The notes under the pieces were generated by a model. That model had not been told where the DNA came from. It saw only the letters and a list, made by a program, of their open reading frames with translations, and did no database searches. From Phyllobacterium sp. 628 (GTDB taxonomy: Bacteria; Pseudomonadota; Alphaproteobacteria; Rhizobiales; Rhizobiaceae): DNA of 64,000 bases. Shown here one piece after another: positions 8,695 to 16,800 of this stretch. The position numbers and the translations under genes are program-made. Every line of letters begins with the position of its first letter. The first letter of the stretch is position 1. The DNA is taken from NCBI RefSeq assembly GCF_014189505.1, contig NZ_CP050303.1, forward strand, positions 62,001 through 126,000, in the 5' to 3' direction.

Positions 8695-9533
8695 GCGGCA
8701 TCTCCATGTTGCGGCGCCGACAGCATTGCACGCGCCTCCGCACAGCTCGCTACACGACGCCTGTGGCGCGAGATTGTGTCCGCAGCGATCTCCACCAACT
8801 CGGCGTTGCTGCGGGCCAATCGCTCCCTGGTTATGCGAATGTTGTCTTCGAGGCCTGTCCGCACAGCGTCTGCCTCGCGGAGCAATGCCCATTCCATGAC
8901 AGCTGCCTGATGGCGCCCAATTCCGGCTGCCGTCCATGTAGCTTTTGGCAAAAGGCGCCGCAATTCACCCAGCAGGAGATCGAGCAGATGTTCATCGGCA
9001 GGCAACGCATTCTCCACCCCCATGACAAACTGCACATGCGGGCGGTCATCCATCAGTCCGGTTTCAACCAGCCGCCGCGCGCTGTGCAAATGCGACAGGT
9101 CAAATATCTCGATCTCAGGCCGGATAGCATTGTGTTTCATCCGGCTGGCGAGATCGTTCACAAGCGTTGTATGATTTTCGTAGACGATATTCGGGAAGTT
9201 GACAGATCCCGTCGATAGCGAGGCCATATCCGGCTTGAGATAAAGTGCCGAACCGCGCAAACCCGGATCACGTCCGCGTCCCCCTGTGGAAAATTGCACA
9301 ATCATGCCCGGACAATATTTGACGATACCATCCTGCACTTCAGCAAATTTTTCCGGTGATGAGGAAGGGCTCTCGTCATGGTTGCGCACATGGATGTGCA
9401 CCAGGGATGCGCCTGCCTCATAGGCCTCGTGCGCAGATTCGATCTGCTCGGATGGATTGACCGGTAGAGCTGGATTGTCCGCCTTGCGCGGTACCGATCC
9501 GGTGATCGCAACTGCTATGATGACTGGGTTCAT
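8691..9533 (-). CDS. BKACE family beta-keto acid cleavage enzyme (DUF849)
   Basis: 280 residues from MNPVIIAVAITGSVPRKADNP, the canonical family start. Zinc ligands fit the 3-keto-5-aminohexanoate cleavage enzyme: H46 and H48 (VHIHVRN) and E229 (VRTGLEDN); STGGRGRD and MGVENALPAD line the usual active site. The family condenses a beta-keto acid with acetyl-CoA, giving acetoacetate and a new CoA ester. It is the first gene of the operon with the dehydroshikimate dehydratase, divergent from aroQ, so its substrate may belong to aromatic catabolism. A strong GGGAGGGG precedes the ATG. Confidence 0.88.
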   Translation of the reverse strand: MNPVIIAVAITGSVPRKADNPALPVNPSEQIESAHEAYEAGASLVHIHVRNHDESPSSSPEKFAEVQDGIVKYCPGMIVQFSTGGRGRDPGLRGSALYLKPDMASLSTGSVNFPNIVYENHTTLVNDLASRMKHNAIRPEIEIFDLSHLHSARRLVETGLMDDRPHVQFVMGVENALPADEHLLDLLLGELRRLLPKATWTAAGIGRHQAAVMEWALLREADAVRTGLEDNIRITRERLARSNAELVEIAADTISRHRRRVASCAEARAMLSAPQHGDAA

Positions 9534-9612
9534 TCGGGCCCCTCCCTTGGCCGTATTGAAACATCGCACAAGACCGCTTTTGCACCCGATCAAACAGCGG
9601 CTTTGCACGCCC

Positions 9613-9642
9613 TTGACATGAACGTACCAGTTCGTTCATTAT
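9613..9642 (+). promoter_or_regulatory. aroQ-side promoter with TetR-type operator
   Basis: TTGACA at 9613-9618 is followed after 18 bases by CATTAT (9637-9642), a plausible sigma-70 promoter for aroQ. Overlapping the spacer is the inverted repeat TGAACG-N8-CGTTCA (9619-9638). A repeat with the same geometry, TGGACG-N8-CGTCCA, is found in front of the tetR gene at 13193-13212, so this is the likely operator of that TetR protein and would block both arms of the divergon. Confidence 0.7.
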
Positions 9643-9704
9643 GCGTCAATCGCGGACTGAACCAGCAGTGTGACGTTGCGATGGGGGAGAAGATGGGAGG
9701 ACAT

Positions 9705-9767
9705 ATGCAGCCGAACAGTGCGGGTGCGCCGCTTTGTCAGCCGTTGCATCGGGCGACGGCAAAATGA
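9705..9767 (+). CDS. Possible 20-aa leader peptide of the aroQ operon
   Basis: ATG at 9705 with GGGAGG 4 bases before it, reading [20 protein letters not shown] then TGA. Its stop overlaps the aroQ ATG as ATGA. aroQ itself has only a poor RBS, so translation may arrive by coupling from this short frame. The peptide has no special codon run suggesting attenuation. Confidence 0.45.
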   Translation: MQPNSAGAPLCQPLHRATAK

Positions 9768-10219
9768 CGATTGCTCACAAAATTCTGGTCCTTAACGGAC
9801 CCAACCTGAACCTGCTTGGAAAGCGCCAACCGGAAATTTACGGCAAGGAGACGCTTGCAGATGTCGAGGCGCAATGTGCGCATCTAGCGGCAGAACTCGG
9901 GTTTTCAATCGATTTCCGGCAAAGCAATGCCGAACATGAACTGATCACTTGGATTCACGAGGCACGGGAAACTGTCTCGGGCGTCGTCATCAATCCTGCC
10001 GGGTATTCCCACACATCAGTCGCGATCATGGATGCATTGGCCGCATGCTCCTGCCCCATCATCGAGGTCCACATCTCCAACATCCATCGGCGTGAGGCAT
10101 TTCGGCATCACAGCTACATATCGAATGTTGCGACCGGCGTCATCTGCGGTTGTGGCACGCAAGGCTACATCCTCGCCTTACATCACCTTGCCGCACTCCT
10201 CGAAAAGGTTATCCGATGA
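9764..10219 (+). CDS. aroQ: Type II 3-dehydroquinate dehydratase
   Basis: 151 residues from [19 protein letters not shown]. Catalytic Arg21 and Tyr26 are in [27 protein letters not shown] and [14 protein letters not shown] supply the other conserved active-site residues. It reversibly converts 3-dehydroquinate to 3-dehydroshikimate. The context (dehydrogenase, dehydroshikimate dehydratase, transporter) points to a catabolic role on quinate rather than biosynthesis. ATG 9764 is preferred to the in-frame TTG at 9734. Its stop overlaps the next start. Confidence 0.93.
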   Translation: MTIAHKILVLNGPNLNLLGKRQPEIYGKETLADVEAQCAHLAAELGFSIDFRQSNAEHELITWIHEARETVSGVVINPAGYSHTSVAIMDALAACSCPIIEVHISNIHRREAFRHHSYISNVATGVICGCGTQGYILALHHLAALLEKVIR

Positions 10220-11097
10220 CCAAGTCTACATCTGATCATTTTCTCCTTGGCCTCGTCGGTGCAGGCATTCAAAAATCACGTACACCCGCCATGCATGAGC
10301 GGGAAGGAGATGAGCAGGGCCTTCGGCTCCTCTACCAGACCATTGACCTTGAACGGCTCGGCATTGGGCCTGAAGCACTCCCGGACCTGTTGATCGCGGC
10401 CGAACGAATGGGCTTTGCCGGATTGAATGTGACTCATCCCTGCAAACAGGCCATCATTCCCCATCTGGATGAACTCTCCCCCGACGCCGCCGCCCTTGGA
10501 GCAGTCAACACCGTCGTGCTGCAGGGAGGGCGCCGCATCGGTCACAATACAGACTGGTGGGGTTTTTCCGAAAGCTTCAAGCGCGGCCTGCCCGGTGCCC
10601 GCCTGTCCTCAGTCGTGCAACTCGGCGCTGGGGGTGCCGGTGCAGCGGTTGCTCATGCCCTTCTGACACTGGGTGTTCGCGAACTCGTTCTGACGGACAA
10701 AGACCAGTCACGTGCTGAAGAGACCGCTGCTGCGCTCAATGAGCATTTTGGCGCCAGCCGCATTCGCGTCTCCAAAGACCTCGCAACCGATATCGCGGCA
10801 GCTGACGGACTGGTTCATTGCACGCCGACTGGAATGGACAAATACCCCGGCACGCCCCTGCCCGTTGAATGGCTTCACCCAAAACTCTGGGTAGCAGAGA
10901 TTGTCTATTTTCCGCTTGAAACGGCTCTTCTTCGCGCAGCGCGCCATCTCGGCTGCCGCACGCTTGATGGCGGCGGCATGGCGGTCTTTCAGGCAGTGGA
11001 AGCTTTCCGTCTTTTTACAGGGGTGAGGCCCGATCACGAGCGCATGATGCGCCATTTTATCCAACTCGGCTCCGGAGCGAAGGAGGCCGCAGCCTGA
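10216..11097 (+). CDS. Quinate/shikimate dehydrogenase (NAD-type)
   Basis: 293 residues from [19 protein letters not shown]. Substrate motif SRTPAMHE (21-28), catalytic Lys77 in [14 protein letters not shown] and Asp113 in HNTDWWGF are conserved. The Rossmann loop [13 protein letters not shown] (137-149) is followed by LVLTDKDQ; the acidic Asp161 at the end of the second strand, instead of the NADP-binding NRT/R motif of AroE, argues for NAD and a catabolic role. ATGA overlap with aroQ. Confidence 0.9.
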   Translation: MTKSTSDHFLLGLVGAGIQKSRTPAMHEREGDEQGLRLLYQTIDLERLGIGPEALPDLLIAAERMGFAGLNVTHPCKQAIIPHLDELSPDAAALGAVNTVVLQGGRRIGHNTDWWGFSESFKRGLPGARLSSVVQLGAGGAGAAVAHALLTLGVRELVLTDKDQSRAEETAAALNEHFGASRIRVSKDLATDIAAADGLVHCTPTGMDKYPGTPLPVEWLHPKLWVAEIVYFPLETALLRAARHLGCRTLDGGGMAVFQAVEAFRLFTGVRPDHERMMRHFIQLGSGAKEAAA

Positions 11098-11137
11098 GCC
11101 GGGCACCAATGAAAGCCTTTAGGAGGAGGAGACTTCC

Positions 11138-12433
11138 ATGCATCAACCAACAGGTGTCAAAGCACCCAGGAAAGCGGCACTTGCCAGCTGGATCGGCAGT
11201 GCCGTCGAATATTATGATTTCTTCATTTACGGGACTGCGGCGGCGTTGATCTTTCCAAAGATCTTTTTCTCCGCCGCAGACCCTCAAGCGGCAACCATTG
11301 CCTCGTTCGCAACCTTTGGCGTAGCGTATATTGCACGGCCCTTCGGAGCCGTCATCCTTGGTCACATCGGCGATAAGTTCGGCCGCAAAAAGGTCCTTAC
11401 ATTTACACTGCTGCTGATGGGTTTCTCGACCTTCATCATTGGATGCCTGCCAACCTATGACCATGTCGGTATTCTCGCGCCGATCCTGCTTGTCATCGCG
11501 CGCCTCTTACAAGGCATTTCGGCAGCAGGCGAGCAGGCCGGGGCAAACTCGATGACCCTTGAGCACGCGCCGCCTGACCGCCGCGCCTTTTTTACAAGCT
11601 TTACGCTGAGTGGGACGCAAGCCGGACTTATTCTGGCAACACTCGTCTTTATACCCATTGCAAAGCTGCCTGAGGCAGATCTGCTATCGTGGGCATGGCG
11701 CATTCCATTCTTTCTCAGCCTTGTTGTGGTCATTGTCGGGTTCTGGGTGCGTCGTACTCTACCGGAAACTCCGGTATTCATCGAAGAGGCCAAGAAACAC
11801 GAGGCATCAAAACTGCCGTTCATAGTCCTGTTCAAAAACAACTGGACTGACGTGTTGCGCATTGTTTTCGCCGCGCTGATTTCCGTCGTCAGTACGATAT
11901 TCAGCGTGTTCACCCTCTCCTATGCGGTCAACACAATGCATATCGACCGCTCGACGATGCTGACTGTTCTTGTGCTGGCCAACATTGTTGCCCTTGGTGC
12001 CATTCCCGCATGGGCCATTCTTGCAGACCGCATAGGACGCAAGCCGGTCTTCATCTTCGGTGCCCTTGGTTGCGCAGTACTGATCTGGCCTTACATATGG
12101 GCGATCAGCCAAGGAAACCTGACGCTGATCTTTGTTCTCGGCATCCTTTTGTCCGGAGTGGTCTACAGTGCCTCTAATGGGGTGTGGCCCGCTCTTTACG
12201 GCGAGATGTTCGATACGCGGGTCCGGCTTTCGGGCATGGCAATCGGCACACAAATCGGCTTTGCTTTGGGAGGCTTTGCACCAACCATCAGTGCAGCGCT
12301 GCTTGGGACCGGACCAAATGGCTGGGTCCCTGTGGCAGCGTTCACAACGGCAACTGCCGTGATCGCCGCGATTTCGGCTGCAACCGCCTCGGAGACTTAC
12401 CGAACCCCGATGGAAGATCTCGGCAAAAAATAA
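11138..12433 (+). CDS. MFS metabolite:H+ symporter, probable shikimate/quinate importer
   Basis: 431 residues, 12 predicted membrane spans. It opens with the MHS-subfamily signature KAALASWIGSAVEYYDFFIYG and carries the loop 2-3 motif GHIGDKFGRKKVL and its repeat ADRIGRKP in the second half. ShiA and related dicarboxylate/aromatic acid symporters share this layout. AGGAGGAGG lies just before the ATG, and the gene follows the dehydrogenase by 40 bases. The substrate is inferred from the operon only. Confidence 0.85.
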   Translation: MHQPTGVKAPRKAALASWIGSAVEYYDFFIYGTAAALIFPKIFFSAADPQAATIASFATFGVAYIARPFGAVILGHIGDKFGRKKVLTFTLLLMGFSTFIIGCLPTYDHVGILAPILLVIARLLQGISAAGEQAGANSMTLEHAPPDRRAFFTSFTLSGTQAGLILATLVFIPIAKLPEADLLSWAWRIPFFLSLVVVIVGFWVRRTLPETPVFIEEAKKHEASKLPFIVLFKNNWTDVLRIVFAALISVVSTIFSVFTLSYAVNTMHIDRSTMLTVLVLANIVALGAIPAWAILADRIGRKPVFIFGALGCAVLIWPYIWAISQGNLTLIFVLGILLSGVVYSASNGVWPALYGEMFDTRVRLSGMAIGTQIGFALGGFAPTISAALLGTGPNGWVPVAAFTTATAVIAAISAATASETYRTPMEDLGKK

Positions 12434-12457
12434 ACCGGGACGACAGCGCAAATCACC

Positions 12458-12488
12458 ATAATGGGCGGGGTAATACTCCGCCTATTAT
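12458..12488. terminator. Hairpin between convergent transporter and tetR genes
   Basis: Arms ATAATGGGCGG and CCGCCTATTAT (11 bp, one G-T-type mismatch) around a 9-base loop, in the 51-base gap between the MFS stop and the tetR stop, overlapping the latter. It likely ends transcription from both sides. No long U tract. Confidence 0.6.
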
Positions 12489-13150
12489 TGTTGCTGGAGC
12501 AGCCCGATCACGGCATCGGCAATCATCTGCTTGTGTTTCTGCCTGCGGCCAGGCTCTGACAAATCAATGCGGTGGATCGCACCAAAGGTATGGCGGTTCG
12601 CAACGCGGAAGAAACAGAAAGCGCTGATCATCATATGGATGTCGACGGGCTCAAGATCACTGCGAAACAGCCCCTTGGCGCGGCCTCGTTCCAATATGGC
12701 GCTGATGATCTGGATAATCCGCAGGTTGATTTCCCGGATTGATGTTGCTTCGGCAAGGTGCTTGCCTTGATTGATGTTCTCGATGGTCACAAGGCGCACG
12801 AAATCTGTGTGGCTGTCATCATTCTCGAATGTCTGGTCGATGACGCGGCGCAGAGCCTCCACAGGATCAAGCAGATCAAGTTCAAGTGCAGATTCAATGG
12901 CTCTGATATCGGCGTAAGCTTTTTCAAGCACAGCAAGATAGAGCCCGTCCTTGCCGCCAAAATAGTAATAGATCATGCGCTTGGAGGTTTGGGTTCGCTC
13001 GGCAATTGCATCAACGCGTGCACCGCTTAGGCCGTAAGTAGCAAACTCTTCGGTGGCGACTGCAAGAATATCCGCTTTTGTCCGGTCCGGATCATTCGTT
13101 CGGCTTCGCTCAGGTGCTGAACGTTTTCGCGAAGGCGTTTGGTTTGGCAT
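12485..13150 (-). CDS. TetR-family repressor of the quinate/shikimate locus
   Basis: 221 residues. The N-terminal helix-turn-helix is seen at about residues 24-70: DILAVATEEFATYGLSG, RVDAIAERTQTSKRMIYYYFG. The C-terminal ligand domain has HTDFVRLVTIENINQGKHL. A polar, Arg-rich 20-residue tail precedes the HTH. It converges on the transporter gene, and an inverted repeat TGGACG-N8-CGTCCA sits 43 bases before its start, matching the one in the divergon promoter, so it likely represses itself and both arms. The inducer (dehydroshikimate, quinate or protocatechuate) cannot be told from sequence. Confidence 0.85.
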   Translation of the reverse strand: MPNQTPSRKRSAPERSRTNDPDRTKADILAVATEEFATYGLSGARVDAIAERTQTSKRMIYYYFGGKDGLYLAVLEKAYADIRAIESALELDLLDPVEALRRVIDQTFENDDSHTDFVRLVTIENINQGKHLAEATSIREINLRIIQIISAILERGRAKGLFRSDLEPVDIHMMISAFCFFRVANRHTFGAIHRIDLSEPGRRQKHKQMIADAVIGLLQQQ

Positions 13151-13192
13151 GCCTGAATCTATCTGTCTGCTGCAATGAACGATACGTCATAA

Positions 13193-13212
13193 TGGACGAA
13201 CCTATACGTCCA
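13193..13212. promoter_or_regulatory. TetR-type operator upstream of tetR
   Basis: TGGACG (13193-13198), 8 bases, CGTCCA (13207-13212): same arm length and spacer as the site at 9619-9638, consensus TGRACG-N8-CGTYCA. A further TGAACG half site at 13176-13181 lies between it and the gene. Confidence 0.65.
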
Positions 13213-13647
13213 ACGCAATACCAACGTGGGTCTTCGGTAATTTTCTGCGATAGCGTGTTTTCCCGCGATATCACGGTAATCCAAATTGCCGGCGAAAATA
13301 TCCACGGCGCTGAGCCAGCGACAAAAGAACAATTGCCAGTCTTTTCATTGTTCTTCACCTTTCATGATCGCGGGTATTTAATCGTTTGGATCAATCCATT
13401 GTGGGCGGTTTTATTCTGAGTTCCAGACGCATCAAATCGTATGTGTGCCTGGACCAATCAGCGATTGACCCATTCCATACTTCCCTTCCCTCACAAAAAA
13501 ATTCATATTATCATTCTTGTTATAATGTGTGAGTATCCGCACATCTTTTCAGAATTTGCGCGGAGATACGCACATAACTACACGCACTCAAAAAACGTCA
13601 TTTGGAAAAAATAGCGCAACTACAATATGTTATAAAGTTTTAAGCGA

Positions 13648-13665
13648 CTGGCATGGAGTTTGCTA
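13648..13665 (+). promoter_or_regulatory. Sigma-54-type promoter
   Basis: CTGGCATGGAGTTTGCTA has GG at 13650-13651 and GC at 13662-13663 with 10 bases between, fitting the -24/-12 consensus TGGCAC-N5-TTGCW except for T in place of C. It points towards the NolX/HrpF-like gene, about 215 bases downstream. The rest of the 667-base gap (13213-13879) is AT-rich and holds no other recognised gene apart from the short leader frame. Confidence 0.5.
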
Positions 13666-13767
13666 CGGTATAAGTCCGAGGACAAATTGAGCCGTCCTTG
13701 TAACTGAGCTTGGGAGACTGGCTGATGGGCTCCATCACAGTAAAGCTCATATGATGGAGGAGAAGCC

Positions 13768-13803
13768 ATGTTACTGAACCGCGAACGCTCACAGGTTCCG
13801 TAA
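13768..13803 (+). CDS. Possible 11-aa leader peptide
   Basis: ATG at 13768 with a strong GGAGGAG 5 bases before it, reading MLLNRERSQVP then TAA, 76 bases before the NolX/HrpF-like start. The RBS is better than chance, but the product is too short to judge. Confidence 0.3.
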   Translation: MLLNRERSQVP

Positions 13804-13879
13804 TGTCGCCTGTTAACGATTCCAAGTGATTGATACTTTGATTGATTTCAATTTGCTGTGAAGAATGGAGGAATCTTCA

Positions 13880-16800
13880 ATGACCTTACCGACAGTGAAG
13901 TCACAAAAAGCCAATACCAATGAAGCACCGGTATCCTTTGATGCTTCCAAGTGGAATGCTATTATTTCTGTTGCGACAAAGGAAACGTCGGACGACAGCA
14001 CGCGCAACCAAGCCGAGGCTTTGGGCATTGAATGGGAGCGGCCCAAGGGCGACAACCGTTCTGCCAAGTACATCATTGAAAACTCTCCCATGCTGAAAGA
14101 CCTGATTGATCACGAAAATGGAGGCAAGGGCCGCCCAGACGTTGGTGACATCAAGGATGGTCTGAAGAAACTTGTTGGCGACTACGAGAATGACTCTGAT
14201 GCCGCGTTCAGGGCGGACCAAGTGCTTGAGCACATTGAAAAATTCGACAGTGACGGGAACCTTATTTCTGGCAAAGATGTCGGGAATGGCAAGATCGATG
14301 GGATCACTGATTCCGACCAGGTAGAGCACGGAACGGAAGCTGGCCGGCTGAAAGATCTGGCCAAGTATGGATTTGAACACCTGAAGGGTGATCTCATAAA
14401 GTCGAACACATTCTGGGGTGATCAGAAAGCCCGTGAGGATGCGGCGCGCCTCGGTATAAAGTGGGTTACTCCCGAGGGCGATAACCGGTCAGCTGAGGAC
14501 ATCATCAACGACAATCCCCTTCTCAAAAACCTCGGCAACCAGAGCGGTGTGAAGGATAAGCTGAAGGATCGCGTCGGCGACTTCGAACATGATCGCGACG
14601 CAGCCTATCGTGCCGTACAGGTTCTTGAGCATATTGAGAAGTTCGACGATGACGGCAAGATTCAGGACGGCAAGAACGTCGGTAATGATGAAATCAATGG
14701 CTTTACCAAGAGCGGTGAAGCGGAACACGGGACAGAAGCAGGCCGTCTTCAAGATTTTGGCAAATACGGTTTTGAAAATCTGAAGGGCGAGTTGCCGGAT
14801 CAGCTCGATCCGAAGGACAATAAGGAAGCGCGCAAGGAAGCAGAGGCGCTTGGTATCGAGTGGGTTCGGCCGGAAGGCGACCAACGATCAGCCAAAGAGA
14901 TTATCGACGACAATCCCCTGCTGAAGAACCTCCAGAACCACGGCAATGCAAAGGATATGCTGAAGGAGCGTGTCGGCGATTTCGATCGGGATGCTGATGC
15001 GGCATTCCGTGCGGCACAGGTTCTCAAACATGTTGAGAAATTTGACGGCGACGGCAAACTTCTGGACGACAAGAAGGTCGGCAACGAAAAAATCGATGGC
15101 TACACCAGCAGCAACGAGGCCAAACACGGTACGGAAGCTGGCCGACTGCAGGATTTCGGAAAGTATGGCTTTCGGAACCTGAAAGGCAACCTGCATGAGG
15201 TACCCGCAAAGAACGATGCTCCTCCAACAGCGCCCGGTAAGGAACCACCGGCGGACGGCAAACCCGGATCAGGCGAGATTATCGACGAGAAGAAGGCACA
15301 CGAACAGGCCGAAGCTCTGGGTATCGAGTGGAAACGCCCGAAAGATGATGACCGTTCAGCCAAATCCATCATCAAGGACACTCCCATGCTGAGCGACCTG
15401 ATTGACAGGAAAGGCAGTAAAAATCGTCCGGATATCGACAATATGAAGGAGGATTTGAAGAAACGGGTCGGCGATTACGAAAATGATGCCGATGCGGCCT
15501 ACCGGGCCGCACAAGTTCTAAAGCATATCGAGAAATTCGATTCCGACGGGAAGATCAATTCCGGCAAAGATGTGGGGAATGACAAGATCGATGGGATTAC
15601 TGATTCCGATGAAGTCCGTCACGGGACCGAAGCCGGACGACTGAAGGATTTTGGCAAATACGGATTTGAAAACCTGAAGGGCAAGTTTCCCGAGCGATCT
15701 GAGTCAGGTAAGAACGAGGAGGCTCGCAAGCAAGCGGAAGCGCTGGGCATCAAGTGGGACCTGCCGAAATATGACAAGCGCGATGCCGGGCAAATTATTG
15801 ACGATAGTCCGCTCCTCAAGAATCTCGGCAATCAGAGCGGCGTAAAAGACATGCTGAAGGATCGCGTTGGCGACTTCGAACATGATCGTGATGCTGCCTA
15901 TCGCGCCGTACAGGTACTTGAGCGTATCGAAAAATATGACGCCGAAGGAAAAATGCTTTCCGGCGATGATGTCGGCAATCACAAGATCGACGGTTTCTCC
16001 CCGAGCGGCGAAGCCAAGCATGGAACGGAAGCTGGACGCTTGCAGGATTTTGGCAAGTTCGGCTTCTCAAGTCTGGCGGGAGTCAGTGACAAGTATGGCG
16101 ACTATCTGAAAAAGAATGGGGATGCCGACGATGCCTCTAAGCTAATCGCGAAATATGGCTCTGCTCTTTACGAGAATTTCGACTCCATCAAAGATGCCAC
16201 GGGTGCCGGGGATCATCTGACGATCAAGGATCTTCAGAAATTCAAGGACGAGAACCCCAAGCTGATGAGCGACGACCTGAAGAAGGCACTCGATTTCTGG
16301 AGTAAGCCTGGCAGCTTTGATATTCTTGAGACCAGCCACGACAAACTGCGAAACGGCTCCGACGGAAAACTTTCCAAAACGGACATATCGGATTGGTTGA
16401 GCAATGACGCACCGAAGGATGCAAAAGGCGCAATTGAGTTTGCTGTACGCGCTGCTGACGGCAATGCCGTATCAGATGTGCAGGTAGAGAAATTTGACGA
16501 CGAGATTTTCAAGAACCCGGAAAAATACAGCCCTAAGGAAAAGGCTGCCGTCGTACGCGATCTGCAGAAAGCATATGATCTCGTCGGAATGGGCAAACAG
16601 GCCGGCATGTGGGACAAGGACTACATCATAAAGAAACTCGGTGACCGGGCCGGAGTTGGCGGAGACCCCGAAGCTGTCCTGAAAGAAATCCAGGAACGCA
16701 TTACAACTCTCCAGAAGGATCCAGAGGTTGTCAAATTCCTGAATGAAACAGGCGAGAAAACACTGAAGGACTTTGTCGACAGTGATAAAGACCTCAAGAG

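Noticed and set aside
13501..13535. TATAAT at 13521 as a sigma-70 promoter for the giant gene
   Set aside because: No acceptable -35 element at the right distance; kept only as a weak possibility behind the sigma-54-type site.
14007..16080. Regular repeats that might suggest a CRISPR array
   Set aside because: Units are about 370-400 bp, in frame and coding; there are no short direct repeats with unique spacers.
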